This document shows positions 1 through 8,871 of a stretch of 14,567 nucleotides of DNA, one piece after another. A model generated the notes under the pieces. It was not told the origin of the DNA, did not search any database, and saw only the letters and a list, made by a program, of their open reading frames with translations. Position 1 is the first letter of the stretch; each line of letters opens with the position of its first letter. This DNA is from Gp6-AA40 sp050742535 (GTDB taxonomy: Bacteria; Acidobacteriota; Vicinamibacteria; Vicinamibacterales; UBA2999): NCBI GenBank assembly GCA_050742535.1, contig JBOGIQ010000130.1, positions 1 to 14,567 of the forward strand. The letters are read 5' to 3'. The translations under genes were made by a program, and so were the position numbers.

Positions 1-236
1 GAGTCGGGATCCTCACCCGTCACCTCGGCGCGGGCGGCGTCGAGGGCTTTGCCGACGCCGTCGGACGTGAACTTCTCGTGCGCGAGCCGCCGAAGCGCCG
101 CGCTCATCTCGCCGTGAACGGTGACGCCGCCAGGCGGCATGTAGACGCGCTCGTCCCACTCGATCAGGTCGGCCGAATGCCGAAGGTCCATGACTTCGGC
201 GATCAGCGTGCGGAGTTTGTCGACGGAGGCGTGCAC
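1..236 (-). CDS. M32-family carboxypeptidase (carboxypeptidase Taq type), N-terminal part only
   Basis: Zinc metallocarboxypeptidase of family M32, which removes C-terminal residues from peptides in the cytoplasm. Only the first 78 codons are present; the gene runs off the left edge, so the HEXXH zinc site (far downstream in a family of about 500 residues) cannot be checked. The visible part reads VHASVDKLRTLIAEVMDLRH, then an 'ADLIEWDERVYMPPGG' stretch and 'LRRLAHEKFT'. This matches the M32 N-terminal pattern of a helical region with a conserved WD...MPPGG segment followed by LA.L.HE. The start must be GTG at 236-234, because the in-frame stop of thiC (242-240) lies only one codon upstream. 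With 3 bp between the thiC stop and this start, and no clear ribosome-binding site, translation is probably coupled to thiC, placing this gene under the thiamine riboswitch. The family call is from recognised motifs; the coupling is inferred. Confidence 0.82.
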   Translation of the reverse strand, partial: MHASVDKLRTLIAEVMDLRHSADLIEWDERVYMPPGGVTVHGEMSAALRRLAHEKFTSDGVGKALDAARAEVTGEDPD

Positions 237-239
237 GAA

Positions 240-1820
<1,581 letters not shown>

Positions 1821-1869
1821 GGGAACTCTCGATGACCGTGCGTGGGGTAGGCGGGATCGGACGAGGATC

Positions 1870-1952
1870 GCCGCACTCCCTCCGCCGGTCTGAACCGGGT
1901 CAGGTTCCAAGGGTTTATCTCAATCTGCTACTTCACAGATACCCCTGGCGGC
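1870..1952 (-). promoter_or_regulatory. TPP (THI-box) riboswitch controlling thiC
   Basis: Read on the minus strand, the leader contains the hallmark THI-box elements in order. There is a P1 5' arm GCCGC (1952-1948), CAGGGGU, a P3 hairpin with arms UCUG/CAGA, UUGAGAU (the usual CUGAGAU with one change), ACCCUUGGAACCUGA, then CCGG...CCGG and GGAGGGAG. A P1 3' arm GCGGC (1874-1870) pairs with the first arm. In known THI boxes, TPP binding by this fold lowers thiC expression. No U-tract follows, and about 50 bases separate P1 from the thiC ATG, so control of translation initiation is more likely than a terminator switch. Confidence 0.93.
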
Positions 1953-1959
1953 CTTCGTG

Positions 1960-1965
1960 ATTATA
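1960..1965 (-). promoter_or_regulatory. -10 box of the thiC promoter
   Basis: A perfect TATAAT lies on the minus strand, 7 bases before the first paired base of the riboswitch. Transcription would start at about 1954-1953, right at the 5' edge of the P1 stem. No convincing -35 hexamer is seen at 16-18 bp spacing. Confidence 0.6.
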
Positions 1966-1989
1966 CGTCGCTGTCGGCGACCACTCCTG

Positions 1990-2010
1990 ACCATACAATT
2001 CCAGTATGGT
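1990..2010. repeat. 7-bp perfect inverted repeat over the start codon
   Basis: ACCATAC (1990-1996) and GTATGGT (2004-2010) are perfect reverse complements around a 7-base spacer, AATTCCA. The element covers the putative -10 box and the ATG of the downstream gene. It could be an operator or simply chance; arms this short are not decisive. Confidence 0.4.
1994..1999 (+). promoter_or_regulatory. -10-like box for the secreted cupin-like gene, suggesting a leaderless transcript
   Basis: TACAAT ends 6 bases before the ATG at 2006, so transcription would begin at or next to the start codon. No Shine-Dalgarno sequence precedes this ATG, which agrees with a leaderless mRNA. The -35 position holds only CTGTCG, a weak match. 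This is an inference from spacing. Confidence 0.4.
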
Positions 2011-2818
2011 TATCGCATTGCTGCTCAGCTTGCTGCTGGCGCAGGCCACAACGCCTCCGAAACCGCAGCCCACGCCGCCTCCGAAACCACAGCCCACGAC
2101 GCCCCCGAAGGCTGCGCCTGCGCAGCCACGAACAGCCCCGCGGCAGCCCGCGGGAACTCTCGCCGGGATGGCGATTACCGTGAGCGACGGCAGGGGCAAT
2201 CCGTTCTCCGATGTCACCGTCGAGATGAGCGGTACCGTCGAACGCAACGGGAAGACGGATGCGGCCGGACAACTCAGCTTGCCTGGGCTGCGAGCCGGAA
2301 CATATCGACTTCGCTTCTCCGGTGACGCGGTGACCGCATTCGAACGGGAGGTCACGCTGAAAGGCGGTGAGATCGCCAAGCTGGCGATCACGCTGTCGCC
2401 CGCAGCGCCGGTCAAGGTTGCGCCGGCGCCGCCGCCCCCGGCGCCGGTGGCGCCGCCAGCACCCGCCGCCGGACCAGTGGGCCAACCGCAGCTCGGATCG
2501 TTGTCCAAGGTTGCAGATCAGTATCGGAATACGAAGGAGCGCCGCGAGGTGATCCTGTCCTGCAGCGGCAACACGCGGAACATGCTGCTCGCGCTCACCG
2601 ACGAACAGCCGCAGCGTATTTACGACACCGCCGAATCGACGTTCTACGTCCTCTCCGGGCAGGGTGCCGCAATCATCGGCAAGATCCAGAGCGTCATCAC
2701 GACCGGTTCATTCATTTCCGTCCCGCGCGGTACTCCCTTCGTCCTCGCGCGCCAGGGCAATCGGCCGCTGATCATGCTGTGGACGCTCAGCGGCGAGCCG
2801 TGCGAGGCGGCGAAATAA
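2006..2818 (+). CDS. Secreted protein with Pro-rich linkers, carboxypeptidase-regulatory-like domain and cupin-like domain
   Basis: A 270-residue exported protein with no recognised enzymatic role. Visible parts: a short hydrophobic segment (residues 2-12) ending in AQA that looks like a signal peptide but lacks the usual N-terminal Lys/Arg; a Pro-rich stretch (16-50) made of repeats of the PPKPQPTP kind; a beta-sandwich resembling carboxypeptidase-regulatory-like (transthyretin-type) domains (about 54-131, 'VSDGRGNPFSDVTVEMSG...TDAAGQLSLPGLRAGTYRLRF'); a second Ala/Pro linker (132-162); and a C-terminal double-stranded beta-helix resembling a cupin (about 185-262, 'YDTAESTFYVLSGQG...ISVPRGTPFVL'). 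The typical cupin metal-binding histidines are missing, so a binding or structural role is more likely than catalysis. C186 and C266 flank the cupin region and could form a disulfide. The ATG is the only possible early start, since TGA lies in frame at 1988-1990. The thioredoxin gene follows after 2 bp. Confidence 0.75.
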   Translation: MVIALLLSLLLAQATTPPKPQPTPPPKPQPTTPPKAAPAQPRTAPRQPAGTLAGMAITVSDGRGNPFSDVTVEMSGTVERNGKTDAAGQLSLPGLRAGTYRLRFSGDAVTAFEREVTLKGGEIAKLAITLSPAAPVKVAPAPPPPAPVAPPAPAAGPVGQPQLGSLSKVADQYRNTKERREVILSCSGNTRNMLLALTDEQPQRIYDTAESTFYVLSGQGAAIIGKIQSVITTGSFISVPRGTPFVLARQGNRPLIMLWTLSGEPCEAAK

Positions 2819-2820
2819 GA

Positions 2821-3300
2821 ATGAGCGCGACGGCCGATCGGCAGGGCGTGATCGTCAGCTGCCCGTCGTGCGGCCGGTCGAACCGCCTGCGCTACGACAC
2901 GCTTGGCAAGACGGTGCGCTGCGGCAATTGCCGCGCGAACCTGCCGTCGCTGTCGGCCCCGATTGAAATTGCGGATTCGGCCACCTTCGATGCGGCGGCA
3001 GCAGACAGTTCGCTGCCGCTGCTGGTCGATTTCTGGGCGCCGTGGTGCGGGCCGTGCCGCATGGTCGCGCCGGAACTGGAACGCGTCGCGCGCGCCAATA
3101 GCGGCCGCTATCTGGTGGTCAAGGTCAACACGGACGTCGTCACGGACGTGGCGGCGCGATTCACCATTCGCTCCATCCCCACACTGGCGCTCGTCTACAA
3201 GGGCCGCGAGATCGATCGAGTGACCGGCGTGCGGCCGGCGTCAGAGATCGAAGCGTTCGCAGCGCGCGCGCTGGCCGCCGCAACACCGCGCGCTTCCTAA
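2821..3300 (+). CDS. trxC: Thioredoxin 2-like protein with N-terminal zinc ribbon
   Basis: Protein-disulfide reductase of the TrxC type, normally cytoplasmic and reduced by thioredoxin reductase. It has 159 residues. An N-terminal zinc-binding ribbon uses two pairs, C14-P-S-C17 and C34-G-N-C37, as in Escherichia coli TrxC. It is followed by a full thioredoxin fold with active site W75-C76-G-P-C79 inside 'VDFWAPWCGPCR' and the cis-proline loop 'RSIPT' (P120). No signal peptide is seen. The start is ATG at 2821, two bases after the stop of the upstream gene. A longer in-frame start at 2779 would overlap that gene and adds no conserved sequence. The pair 2006-3300 is very likely one operon, though the upstream product is exported and this one is not, so a direct partnership is uncertain. 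The transcript ends at the repeat at 3301-3460. Confidence 0.93.
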   Translation: MSATADRQGVIVSCPSCGRSNRLRYDTLGKTVRCGNCRANLPSLSAPIEIADSATFDAAAADSSLPLLVDFWAPWCGPCRMVAPELERVARANSGRYLVVKVNTDVVTDVAARFTIRSIPTLALVYKGREIDRVTGVRPASEIEAFAARALAAATPRAS

Positions 3301-3460
3301 GTCCCTGGTCCTTGGGGCTTAGTCCTTGGTCCGTTCTTAGTCCTTGGTCCGTTCTTAGTCCTTGGTCCGTTCTTAGTCCTTGGTCCGTTCTTGGTCCGTG
3401 GTCCTTCCCGCACCAAGGACCATGGACGGACTAAGCCCCAAGGACTAAGGACCAAGGACC
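3301..3460. repeat. Convergent intergenic repeat with tandem and inverted copies, possible bidirectional terminator
   Basis: This stretch runs exactly from the base after the thioredoxin stop codon to the base before the lipoprotein stop codon on the other strand. It is built from variants of 'cttggtcc'/'ggaccaag'. An 18-bp perfect inverted repeat, gtccttggggcttagtcc, is at 3308-3325 with its reverse complement at 3428-3445. A second hairpin sits at the apex: 3394-3406 against 3415-3427, 12 of 13 bases paired, loop of 8. The RNA from either strand could form a long stem, so it may end transcription of both operons. It lacks a clean T-run, so this function is inferred. Confidence 0.85.
3318..3389. 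repeat. Four perfect tandem copies of an 18-bp unit
   Basis: The unit cttagtccttggtccgtt occurs at 3318-3335, 3336-3353, 3354-3371 and 3372-3389 without a mismatch. A degenerate piece (cttggtccgtggtcctt) follows. Identical head-to-tail copies without spacers indicate recent slippage-type expansion, not a CRISPR array. Confidence 0.95.
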
Positions 3461-3862
3461 TTACTGGAGCCGCACAACCAGCGTGGCGCGATAGTCGTCC
3501 GGGTCAATCGGCGTCGAGCTGAAGGGATACGGCTGCAGCGCCACCAGCGAAATCAGATATCGCCCGTGTGCCACGGTCGCGCGTGACGCGTCGCCCGTGT
3601 GGAGCTCGTACGAGGCGGTGCCGTTTCCGGCCACTCGAATCCGTACGATGGCGTCGCCCCCCTGGATACAGAGCGCGTCAGCAGGACAGCGTGAGTCACC
3701 GCTCACCCCGAGGAACTCGATCACCAGGCCGGCGCCGGAAATGCTCGTGGCTTCGCCAACGCCGATGATGAACGGCGTGTCGATCGGATTTATTGGACCG
3801 GCCACGGACGCGCCGCAGCCGGTCACGGTCACAAGGGAAAGCAGAAAGAGAATCGTCCGCAC
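3461..3862 (-). CDS. Small predicted lipoprotein, function unknown
   Basis: A 133-residue protein with a lipoprotein signal peptide: MRTILFLLSLVTVTGC, a hydrophobic core and a lipobox-like VTGC with the acylated cysteine at C16. The mature part is predicted all-beta. It contains a conserved-looking stretch, 'GDSRCPADALCIQGGDAIVRI' split around C59 and C65, a pattern (SRCP....C...G.A.V) seen in small uncharacterised lipoproteins of several phyla; the two cysteines may pair. The start is GTG at 3862-3860, the only one that gives a complete signal peptide. Only 33 bp separate it from the upstream metallopeptidase stop, so it is probably the last gene of the 9763-3461 cluster. No function can be assigned. 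It could be an accessory to the two barrel-anchored peptidases, purely from position. Confidence 0.8.
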   Translation of the reverse strand: MRTILFLLSLVTVTGCGASVAGPINPIDTPFIIGVGEATSISGAGLVIEFLGVSGDSRCPADALCIQGGDAIVRIRVAGNGTASYELHTGDASRATVAHGRYLISLVALQPYPFSSTPIDPDDYRATLVVRLQ

Positions 3863-3895
3863 GTGGACGGATAAAGCAGAGGTCGTACCACGGCG

Positions 3896-6862
3896 CTACC
3901 AGCCGGGGCGCAGCAGGAAACCGACACGCCACCCGTTCGGCGTCCGATCCATTGGACGTGCGGCCGTCACTTCGATGACGAATCCGCCGAGGTTCGCGCG
4001 GCCGCCGAAGCCGACGCTGCGGAACTTCGCACGGTCCGACGCGCCCGCGGGGGTCTTCGTCCACATAGCGCCCCCGTCCGCGAAGGCGATCAGCTCGATT
4101 GGAACCTGCCGTCCGTAGTCCAGCTCCCCCGTCAGGAGGCCGACGAGCGGCGCGCGCAGCTCGAGATTCATCAGCGCCAACCGGCTGCCGGCAAGCTCGT
4201 CGAGCACTGAACACGCGGTTGCTGTCCGCCCGCACGCGTCGGCGGCAAACGTCCGCAGGTCGTAGCCGCGAACGAGCGTCTGCAGTCCGACCACCAGCGG
4301 CGTGAGGCGCGGGTCCGAGGCCCCCGAACCGTAGCGGCCGACATGTTCGACGCGTGCGGCGATCGTCAGTGGACGAATCGGCATCCAATAGCGGCGCGCG
4401 TCTACCCGGACGTCCGTGAACGGCACGCGGCCGAATGCCGGCTCGACTTCAAGGCGAAGACGTTGACCGAGTACAGGACCCAGGGGGCCCGACACCGCGG
4501 TGTCGTACACGAACGCGAGCTGCGCCTCCGCCTGGTAGAGCGCCGCATGCGCGGGCGACTCCGCGAACGTCTGATTGACGACGTCTCCGTCCATGTCGGT
4601 CACGCGCGTCGCCGTCTGCCAGGCGAATCCGGTCCTGCGCACGCCAACTCGTGCATCCAGGCGGCGCACGGCGTTGAAGTGGTAGCGCATGGCCAGGCCG
4701 CCCCATTGATGGTCGTAGCGCAGGCTGGTCGTTTGTCTCGTCGTCGCTTCCGGGCCACGCTCGATTGCGCGGCGCGCGCCGTAGAACCGGGCGGGCGCAA
4801 AGCCGGCGGTCACGCCCCAGTTCCACCGCCCACGGCGCGTGGTGTAGGCAAACTGCGCCGCGAAGTCGTCCAGGTCCGTGCCGACGCGGAACAGCGTCTG
4901 CAGCTGTCGATCGCGGAGGAGATCTCCAAACGAGGCGCCGAAGCTGGCGCGCACGAGCCCGCCAAACGCGTTGCCCGTCCCGCCGCCGATGAACGGTTGC
5001 GCCAGCGTTTCCAGACGCAGTCGATCGTCGTATGGACGCTGTATGAACGTGTCGGCCTGCGGCAGCCCTGAGGTCGAATCCCGCAGGGCGTCCGCCACCG
5101 TCATCGGGTGCGCTGTCGCGACGGTGACCGGCGAGACGCTGTCCGTTTCAACCGCGCACTCACCGCAGCCTTCAACGATCCGAATCCGGTACGCGCCGTT
5201 CGCGAAAGCCGTGAAGGCGACGGTTCCGCTGTCCGCTGCAACCGCCAGCGCGGGACTGGTCGCCGTGATGCCGCTGACTCCCGCCTGTTCGTTCGTCACC
5301 CGCATCAGCTCGCCGGTGGCCAGCGTCCGCCGGTACACGTTGCTCGTCCGCTCGTGGTCCGCGATGTAGTAGAGCGCGCTGCCATCCGGCGACCACTGCG
5401 GGTTGATCTCCTTGTCGGGCCGGGCCGTCGTTGCTGCCGACCGCTCGTCGAGCGGACGAACGAGACCTGTTTCCAGATTCAATAAGCCGATTCGCAATGG
5501 ACCGAAGCGCAGGTCGTCGACCGAAGAGGTGAAGCGATCGGTTGCGAACGCCACGGTCGCGCCGTCGGGCGACCAGGCTGGTTGCACGTCCGCGTACGGG
5601 TCCGCGGTCAGCTGGCGCAGCGTCCGCGTGTCCACGGTGTAGATGAAGAGATCGGACAGACCGCCTTTCAATCCGGAGACGACGATCTGCGAACCATCCG
5701 GCGACCAGCTCGGGTTGAAGAGTTGACTGACGTCCGGCAGGCGTGTCTCGTCGCGGCTGCCGTCCGCAACGTCGATCAGGACGAGCACCGCTTCCCCATC
5801 CCGGACCGCGGCCATCGCGAACCGCTTTCCCGTCGGGTCCCAGGCTCCCGCCGAGTTGATGTACTGCAGGCTGTCGAAGTGCGGATCGGCCGCCGTGCTG
5901 ACGACCTTGCGTCCGTCCGCGTGGTTCGCCGTATCGGCGACGAACAGATCGATCGACAGGCGATCGCGCTCGGAGAGAAACATCACGCGACTGCCATCCG
6001 GACTGATCGCCGGGGCGAGCTGCATGCGGCTGCGGCGTTCGCCGTCGATATCGCGCCTGGCCTCCGCGTCGGGTACCGCTTCGTCAATGGAGCCGTGCCA
6101 GGCTTCCGTAATCTGCGCGGACGTTTCGCCCGTGACCTGCTCAATCCGTTTGATCGCGTCCTTCTCGCGCGTCCGCAGCACCTTGCCGAACACGCCGTCA
6201 CCGAACCGCTCCGCCAGGTGCGACCACAGCGCGTGACCGTACCGGTAGGGGAAGTAGCGCGGGTCGTTCAACTGTTTCAATGTCGGCAGGCGGTCGTGGC
6301 CGGCGGCATCGCGGACCCACATCGACGTGTGGGCGTTTGCCGGGCCGAGCGACAGGTATTCCGCCATGCCCTCGATGAACCAGCCGGGAAGGGCAAACGC
6401 GTCCTGCTTGACGCTGCGGGCGATGTCGATCTGGAACGCGTGCGCAATCTCGTGGCCGAGCACGTGGTCCGTTTCGCCCAGACCGGGTGCAAACGGCATG
6501 GCGATCCGCGATTTGATGCGCTCCGTTAAGCCGCCCGTCCCTTCACCGATGAATCCGCCGGTCACGTTCGTCTGGGAGAAGTGCGAGTGACTGGCGTACA
6601 GAATCAGCGGCTGGCGCCGTGCGAACTTGTGGCCGAGAATTCGCGACAGCCGCGCATACCAGCGCTCCGCCATGCGCGCGGCGTGGACCGTCGCGGCCTC
6701 TTCCTCGGCGTAGTAATGGATGTCGAAATGTTCTGTCTGCAGCAGCCGGAATTCGAGTCGATCGTACCGAACCTTGTTCCGGCCGAAGTACTGCGCGTCG
6801 GCGTTCGTGGACGAAAGCATCGCCACGACCGCGAGAGTGATCACCGCGGACGTCCGGACCAT
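3896..6862 (-). CDS. HExxH metallopeptidase fused to TolB-like beta-propeller and Omp85-type outer-membrane barrel
   Basis: A 988-residue exported protein in three parts. First, a signal peptide (1-23, ending ADA|Q) is followed by a gluzincin-type (peptidase MA-like) domain to about 265. Its zinc motif is H137-E-I-A-H141, with a likely third ligand E164 in 'GWFIEGMAEYL'. Second, a WD40/TolB-like propeller (about 280-570) shows repeated SPDG motifs at 287, 387, 431 and 491, plus WDPTG at 341. Third, the C-terminal region (about 615-988) looks like an outer-membrane beta-barrel: alternating aromatic/hydrophobic strands, 'GTGNAFGGLVRASFGASFGD', a V864-R-G-Y867 motif like the L6 loop signature of Omp85/BamA barrels, and a terminal Trp after FLLRPG, as in the beta-signal. 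The catalytic residues are intact. The likely role is proteolysis at the outer membrane, facing the periplasm or surface; the substrate is unknown. AGGGG precedes the ATG. It lies 38 bp downstream of the C39-barrel gene. Confidence 0.88.
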   Translation of the reverse strand: MVRTSAVITLAVVAMLSSTNADAQYFGRNKVRYDRLEFRLLQTEHFDIHYYAEEEAATVHAARMAERWYARLSRILGHKFARRQPLILYASHSHFSQTNVTGGFIGEGTGGLTERIKSRIAMPFAPGLGETDHVLGHEIAHAFQIDIARSVKQDAFALPGWFIEGMAEYLSLGPANAHTSMWVRDAAGHDRLPTLKQLNDPRYFPYRYGHALWSHLAERFGDGVFGKVLRTREKDAIKRIEQVTGETSAQITEAWHGSIDEAVPDAEARRDIDGERRSRMQLAPAISPDGSRVMFLSERDRLSIDLFVADTANHADGRKVVSTAADPHFDSLQYINSAGAWDPTGKRFAMAAVRDGEAVLVLIDVADGSRDETRLPDVSQLFNPSWSPDGSQIVVSGLKGGLSDLFIYTVDTRTLRQLTADPYADVQPAWSPDGATVAFATDRFTSSVDDLRFGPLRIGLLNLETGLVRPLDERSAATTARPDKEINPQWSPDGSALYYIADHERTSNVYRRTLATGELMRVTNEQAGVSGITATSPALAVAADSGTVAFTAFANGAYRIRIVEGCGECAVETDSVSPVTVATAHPMTVADALRDSTSGLPQADTFIQRPYDDRLRLETLAQPFIGGGTGNAFGGLVRASFGASFGDLLRDRQLQTLFRVGTDLDDFAAQFAYTTRRGRWNWGVTAGFAPARFYGARRAIERGPEATTRQTTSLRYDHQWGGLAMRYHFNAVRRLDARVGVRRTGFAWQTATRVTDMDGDVVNQTFAESPAHAALYQAEAQLAFVYDTAVSGPLGPVLGQRLRLEVEPAFGRVPFTDVRVDARRYWMPIRPLTIAARVEHVGRYGSGASDPRLTPLVVGLQTLVRGYDLRTFAADACGRTATACSVLDELAGSRLALMNLELRAPLVGLLTGELDYGRQVPIELIAFADGGAMWTKTPAGASDRAKFRSVGFGGRANLGGFVIEVTAARPMDRTPNGWRVGFLLRPGW

Positions 6863-6900
6863 GGCACCCCTACAACTCGGACTGGAGGGGCGTTATTCTA

Positions 6901-8871
6901 TCAGCGTTGCGGGTCGTACACAAACGACCAGCGGGTTCCGCCGTGACGCAGCCCGGTGGCGACGTCGGCGCGGAAGGATCCAGGCGCACCCGGCAGCGCC
7001 AGACGAACGCCGACGCCCGCATCGACATCGGTCCGCGCGGCATCATCAACGCGGTCTCCAACGCGCGCCGCATCAAGGAACACGGCGGCAGCGGTTCGAA
7101 CGATTCCGGCTGACCACCATTGCTGCGCTTCGACCGACGCGTGCCAGAGCCGCCGCCCCATCTGCTCGATGCGCAGGCGGCCGTCATCCACCAGCGGGTG
7201 CGCGCGAAGCAGCGTCTCTCGCGTCTGGCCGGTGTCGCCGCCAAACCAGAGGAGCGGCGGCAGATTCGCGCTGCCGGCGGCGGCGCCGCCGCGGCCAAGA
7301 TAGACGCGCCCGGTACGCGTCGCAGCCGAGGCAGCGGCGATATTCACGCTGAGGCGTGAAAACGACGCTGCGCCAGCCCACATCTCGCCATCCGCACGGA
7401 CGTGGACGCGGCTTCCGCGCGTCAACATCTGCACCTGCGCGCGGGATCGACCCAGAGTGCCAATCCGATCCCAATCCTCCACGCCGGCTCCGGCCGTGAG
7501 CTTCACGACCGCATTCGTCCAGGTGGACCACTCGACGAATCCGCCCGCACGCTCCTCGTCGGGTGCTCCGGCGTCGGTGAATCGCTCGTGTTCGCCGAAC
7601 CCGCCCACGCTCCAGATACCACCCCATGGCGCCGGCGCGTCCACGGCGACGCCGAGGCGCGGCCGGCCGGGCCAGAACCGCCATTCGGCCTTCAGGCGCT
7701 CGCCTCCGCCGGTGAGCGACCCGGTCCCGGCCCCAAGCTCACGCCGTGACGCGGCGACCGCGCCGAGAGCCACATAGCTCCAGACATCCGCGGGAATCAC
7801 CGGTCGCTCGTTCACCGTGGCGCGGAGCTCCGCCAGGCCGCCTGCCGCGGGCCGCAGCTCGACACTGGTCGAAACCGCCGCCGGAAGTTCACCTAACCGT
7901 CGCTCGCTCCGCAGCAACAGGTTCGGCGTCACCACCGTCTCCGCCTTCACATCGATAAGCCGTTCAACGACCCGCTGGCGAGTCCGGTCCAGGCCCGCCA
8001 CGCTCAGCAAATCAAGTCTCGGCTCGGAAACGCGGTTCCATGCCGCCAGCGCTCCATCGCGGTTGTTCTGAACGAACCGGCTCGTTCCCAACAACCGCCA
8101 GCCGTATGGGTCGCGTGGGTCAGTGGCGGTGGCCGCGTTGCTGAGCGCCTCGACGTCGGCCCACCGGCGCTGGAGCACCCTGACGCCGGCCAGCTCGCGC
8201 ATCGCCGCCGCGCCGCCGCAGGAAAGCGCGGTCGTGAGGTGCTGCTCCGCCGCGGCGAGATCGCCCGCCTGCGCCCGCGCGACGCCGGCAGCAATCAGCG
8301 CATCGCAGGGCTCAGCCGACGGCACGGCGCTGACGGGCGCAACGGCCTCGCGCTCGCGCTCACCAGGGACAACGACGGCCATCCACCGCTTCGCCGGCTG
8401 CCAGCGCCGCTCGAATTCCTCGCGGCCGACGACACGCAAGGGTGCCCGTGCGGGATCGTGAAAGACCACGGCGTCCGGTGTTCTGGCGACGATGACGATG
8501 TAGTGAAATCGCCCGGGCCGATCCTCGATCAACGTGAGCACCGGCCGGCCGCGGCGCAGTTCGGCGTCGATCGCCTCGCCGGTGCCGGCCAGTGCGGCCG
8601 CCACCCAGCCGCGCGAACGCAGCTCGCTCACGAGTGCGTCGGTGCGGATGCCCGCGGCGCTGCGATCGACGAGATGGCTGAACGACTCCGCGTTCAGCCC
8701 GCGCTCGCCCCAGTAGCGCAGCACCATGGCGGCGGCGGCGCCGCCGCACAGCGCCTCGGATTGTGAAATGAAGGGAACGTCGAGGATCGGAAGGGGCGCT
8801 GGCTGCGCCTCCACGTGCCCAGCCAGCCCCGCAACCAGAAAGAGCGCGCGCGCCCTGTTAGTCCACTGCAA
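6901..8871 (-). CDS. PA2778-like C39 cysteine peptidase fused to TPR, POTRA-like and Omp85-type barrel regions
   Basis: A 656-residue exported protein. A signal peptide (about 1-22, ending VEA|Q) is followed by a C39-like papain-fold domain (about 28-170). This has Q36...C42 in 'SQSEALCGGAAAAMVLRYWG', H123 in 'GRFHYIVIV' and D139 in 'FHDPA', a complete Cys-His-Asp triad with the oxyanion Gln. TPR-like helices follow (about 190-282). Residues about 285-357 read like a POTRA domain ('SVAGLDRTRQRVVERL', 'RSERRLGELP', 'G-AELRATVNERP'). The remainder (360-656) resembles a barrel whose end ('AAAVFLDAARVGD', 'DVDAGVGVRLALP', 'SFRADVATGL') looks like the last strands of Omp85 proteins; L555-R556-A-H may be a degenerate L6 VRGF motif. 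PA2778-family peptidases that I know stop after the TPR. The start is TTG at 8871-8869: a TGA lies three codons upstream in frame, and the gene overlaps the PA2779-like gene by 14 bp, implying coupled translation. Domain limits are by eye. Confidence 0.82.
   Translation of the reverse strand: MQWTNRARALFLVAGLAGHVEAQPAPLPILDVPFISQSEALCGGAAAAMVLRYWGERGLNAESFSHLVDRSAAGIRTDALVSELRSRGWVAAALAGTGEAIDAELRRGRPVLTLIEDRPGRFHYIVIVARTPDAVVFHDPARAPLRVVGREEFERRWQPAKRWMAVVVPGEREREAVAPVSAVPSAEPCDALIAAGVARAQAGDLAAAEQHLTTALSCGGAAAMRELAGVRVLQRRWADVEALSNAATATDPRDPYGWRLLGTSRFVQNNRDGALAAWNRVSEPRLDLLSVAGLDRTRQRVVERLIDVKAETVVTPNLLLRSERRLGELPAAVSTSVELRPAAGGLAELRATVNERPVIPADVWSYVALGAVAASRRELGAGTGSLTGGGERLKAEWRFWPGRPRLGVAVDAPAPWGGIWSVGGFGEHERFTDAGAPDEERAGGFVEWSTWTNAVVKLTAGAGVEDWDRIGTLGRSRAQVQMLTRGSRVHVRADGEMWAGAASFSRLSVNIAAASAATRTGRVYLGRGGAAAGSANLPPLLWFGGDTGQTRETLLRAHPLVDDGRLRIEQMGRRLWHASVEAQQWWSAGIVRTAAAVFLDAARVGDRVDDAARTDVDAGVGVRLALPGAPGSFRADVATGLRHGGTRWSFVYDPQR

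Noticed and set aside
1821..1910. Longer ThiC beginning at an in-frame ATG at 1910
   Set aside because: These 30 codons translate the TPP riboswitch, and the MIDFAAAYPNSRKV start at 1820 matches ThiC beginnings.
3318..3460. CRISPR-like array
   Set aside because: Units are 18 bp, head to tail with no unique spacers, and mixed with inverted copies; no cas genes nearby.
4343..6946. Several plus-strand open frames of 120-315 codons opposite the metallopeptidase gene
   Set aside because: Arg-rich shadows of the minus-strand gene, whose product shows clear domains and catalytic residues.
8360..8766. Alternative open frames on both strands inside the C39-barrel gene
   Set aside because: They cover the catalytic C39 region in other frames and give low-complexity Arg/Ala-rich products.
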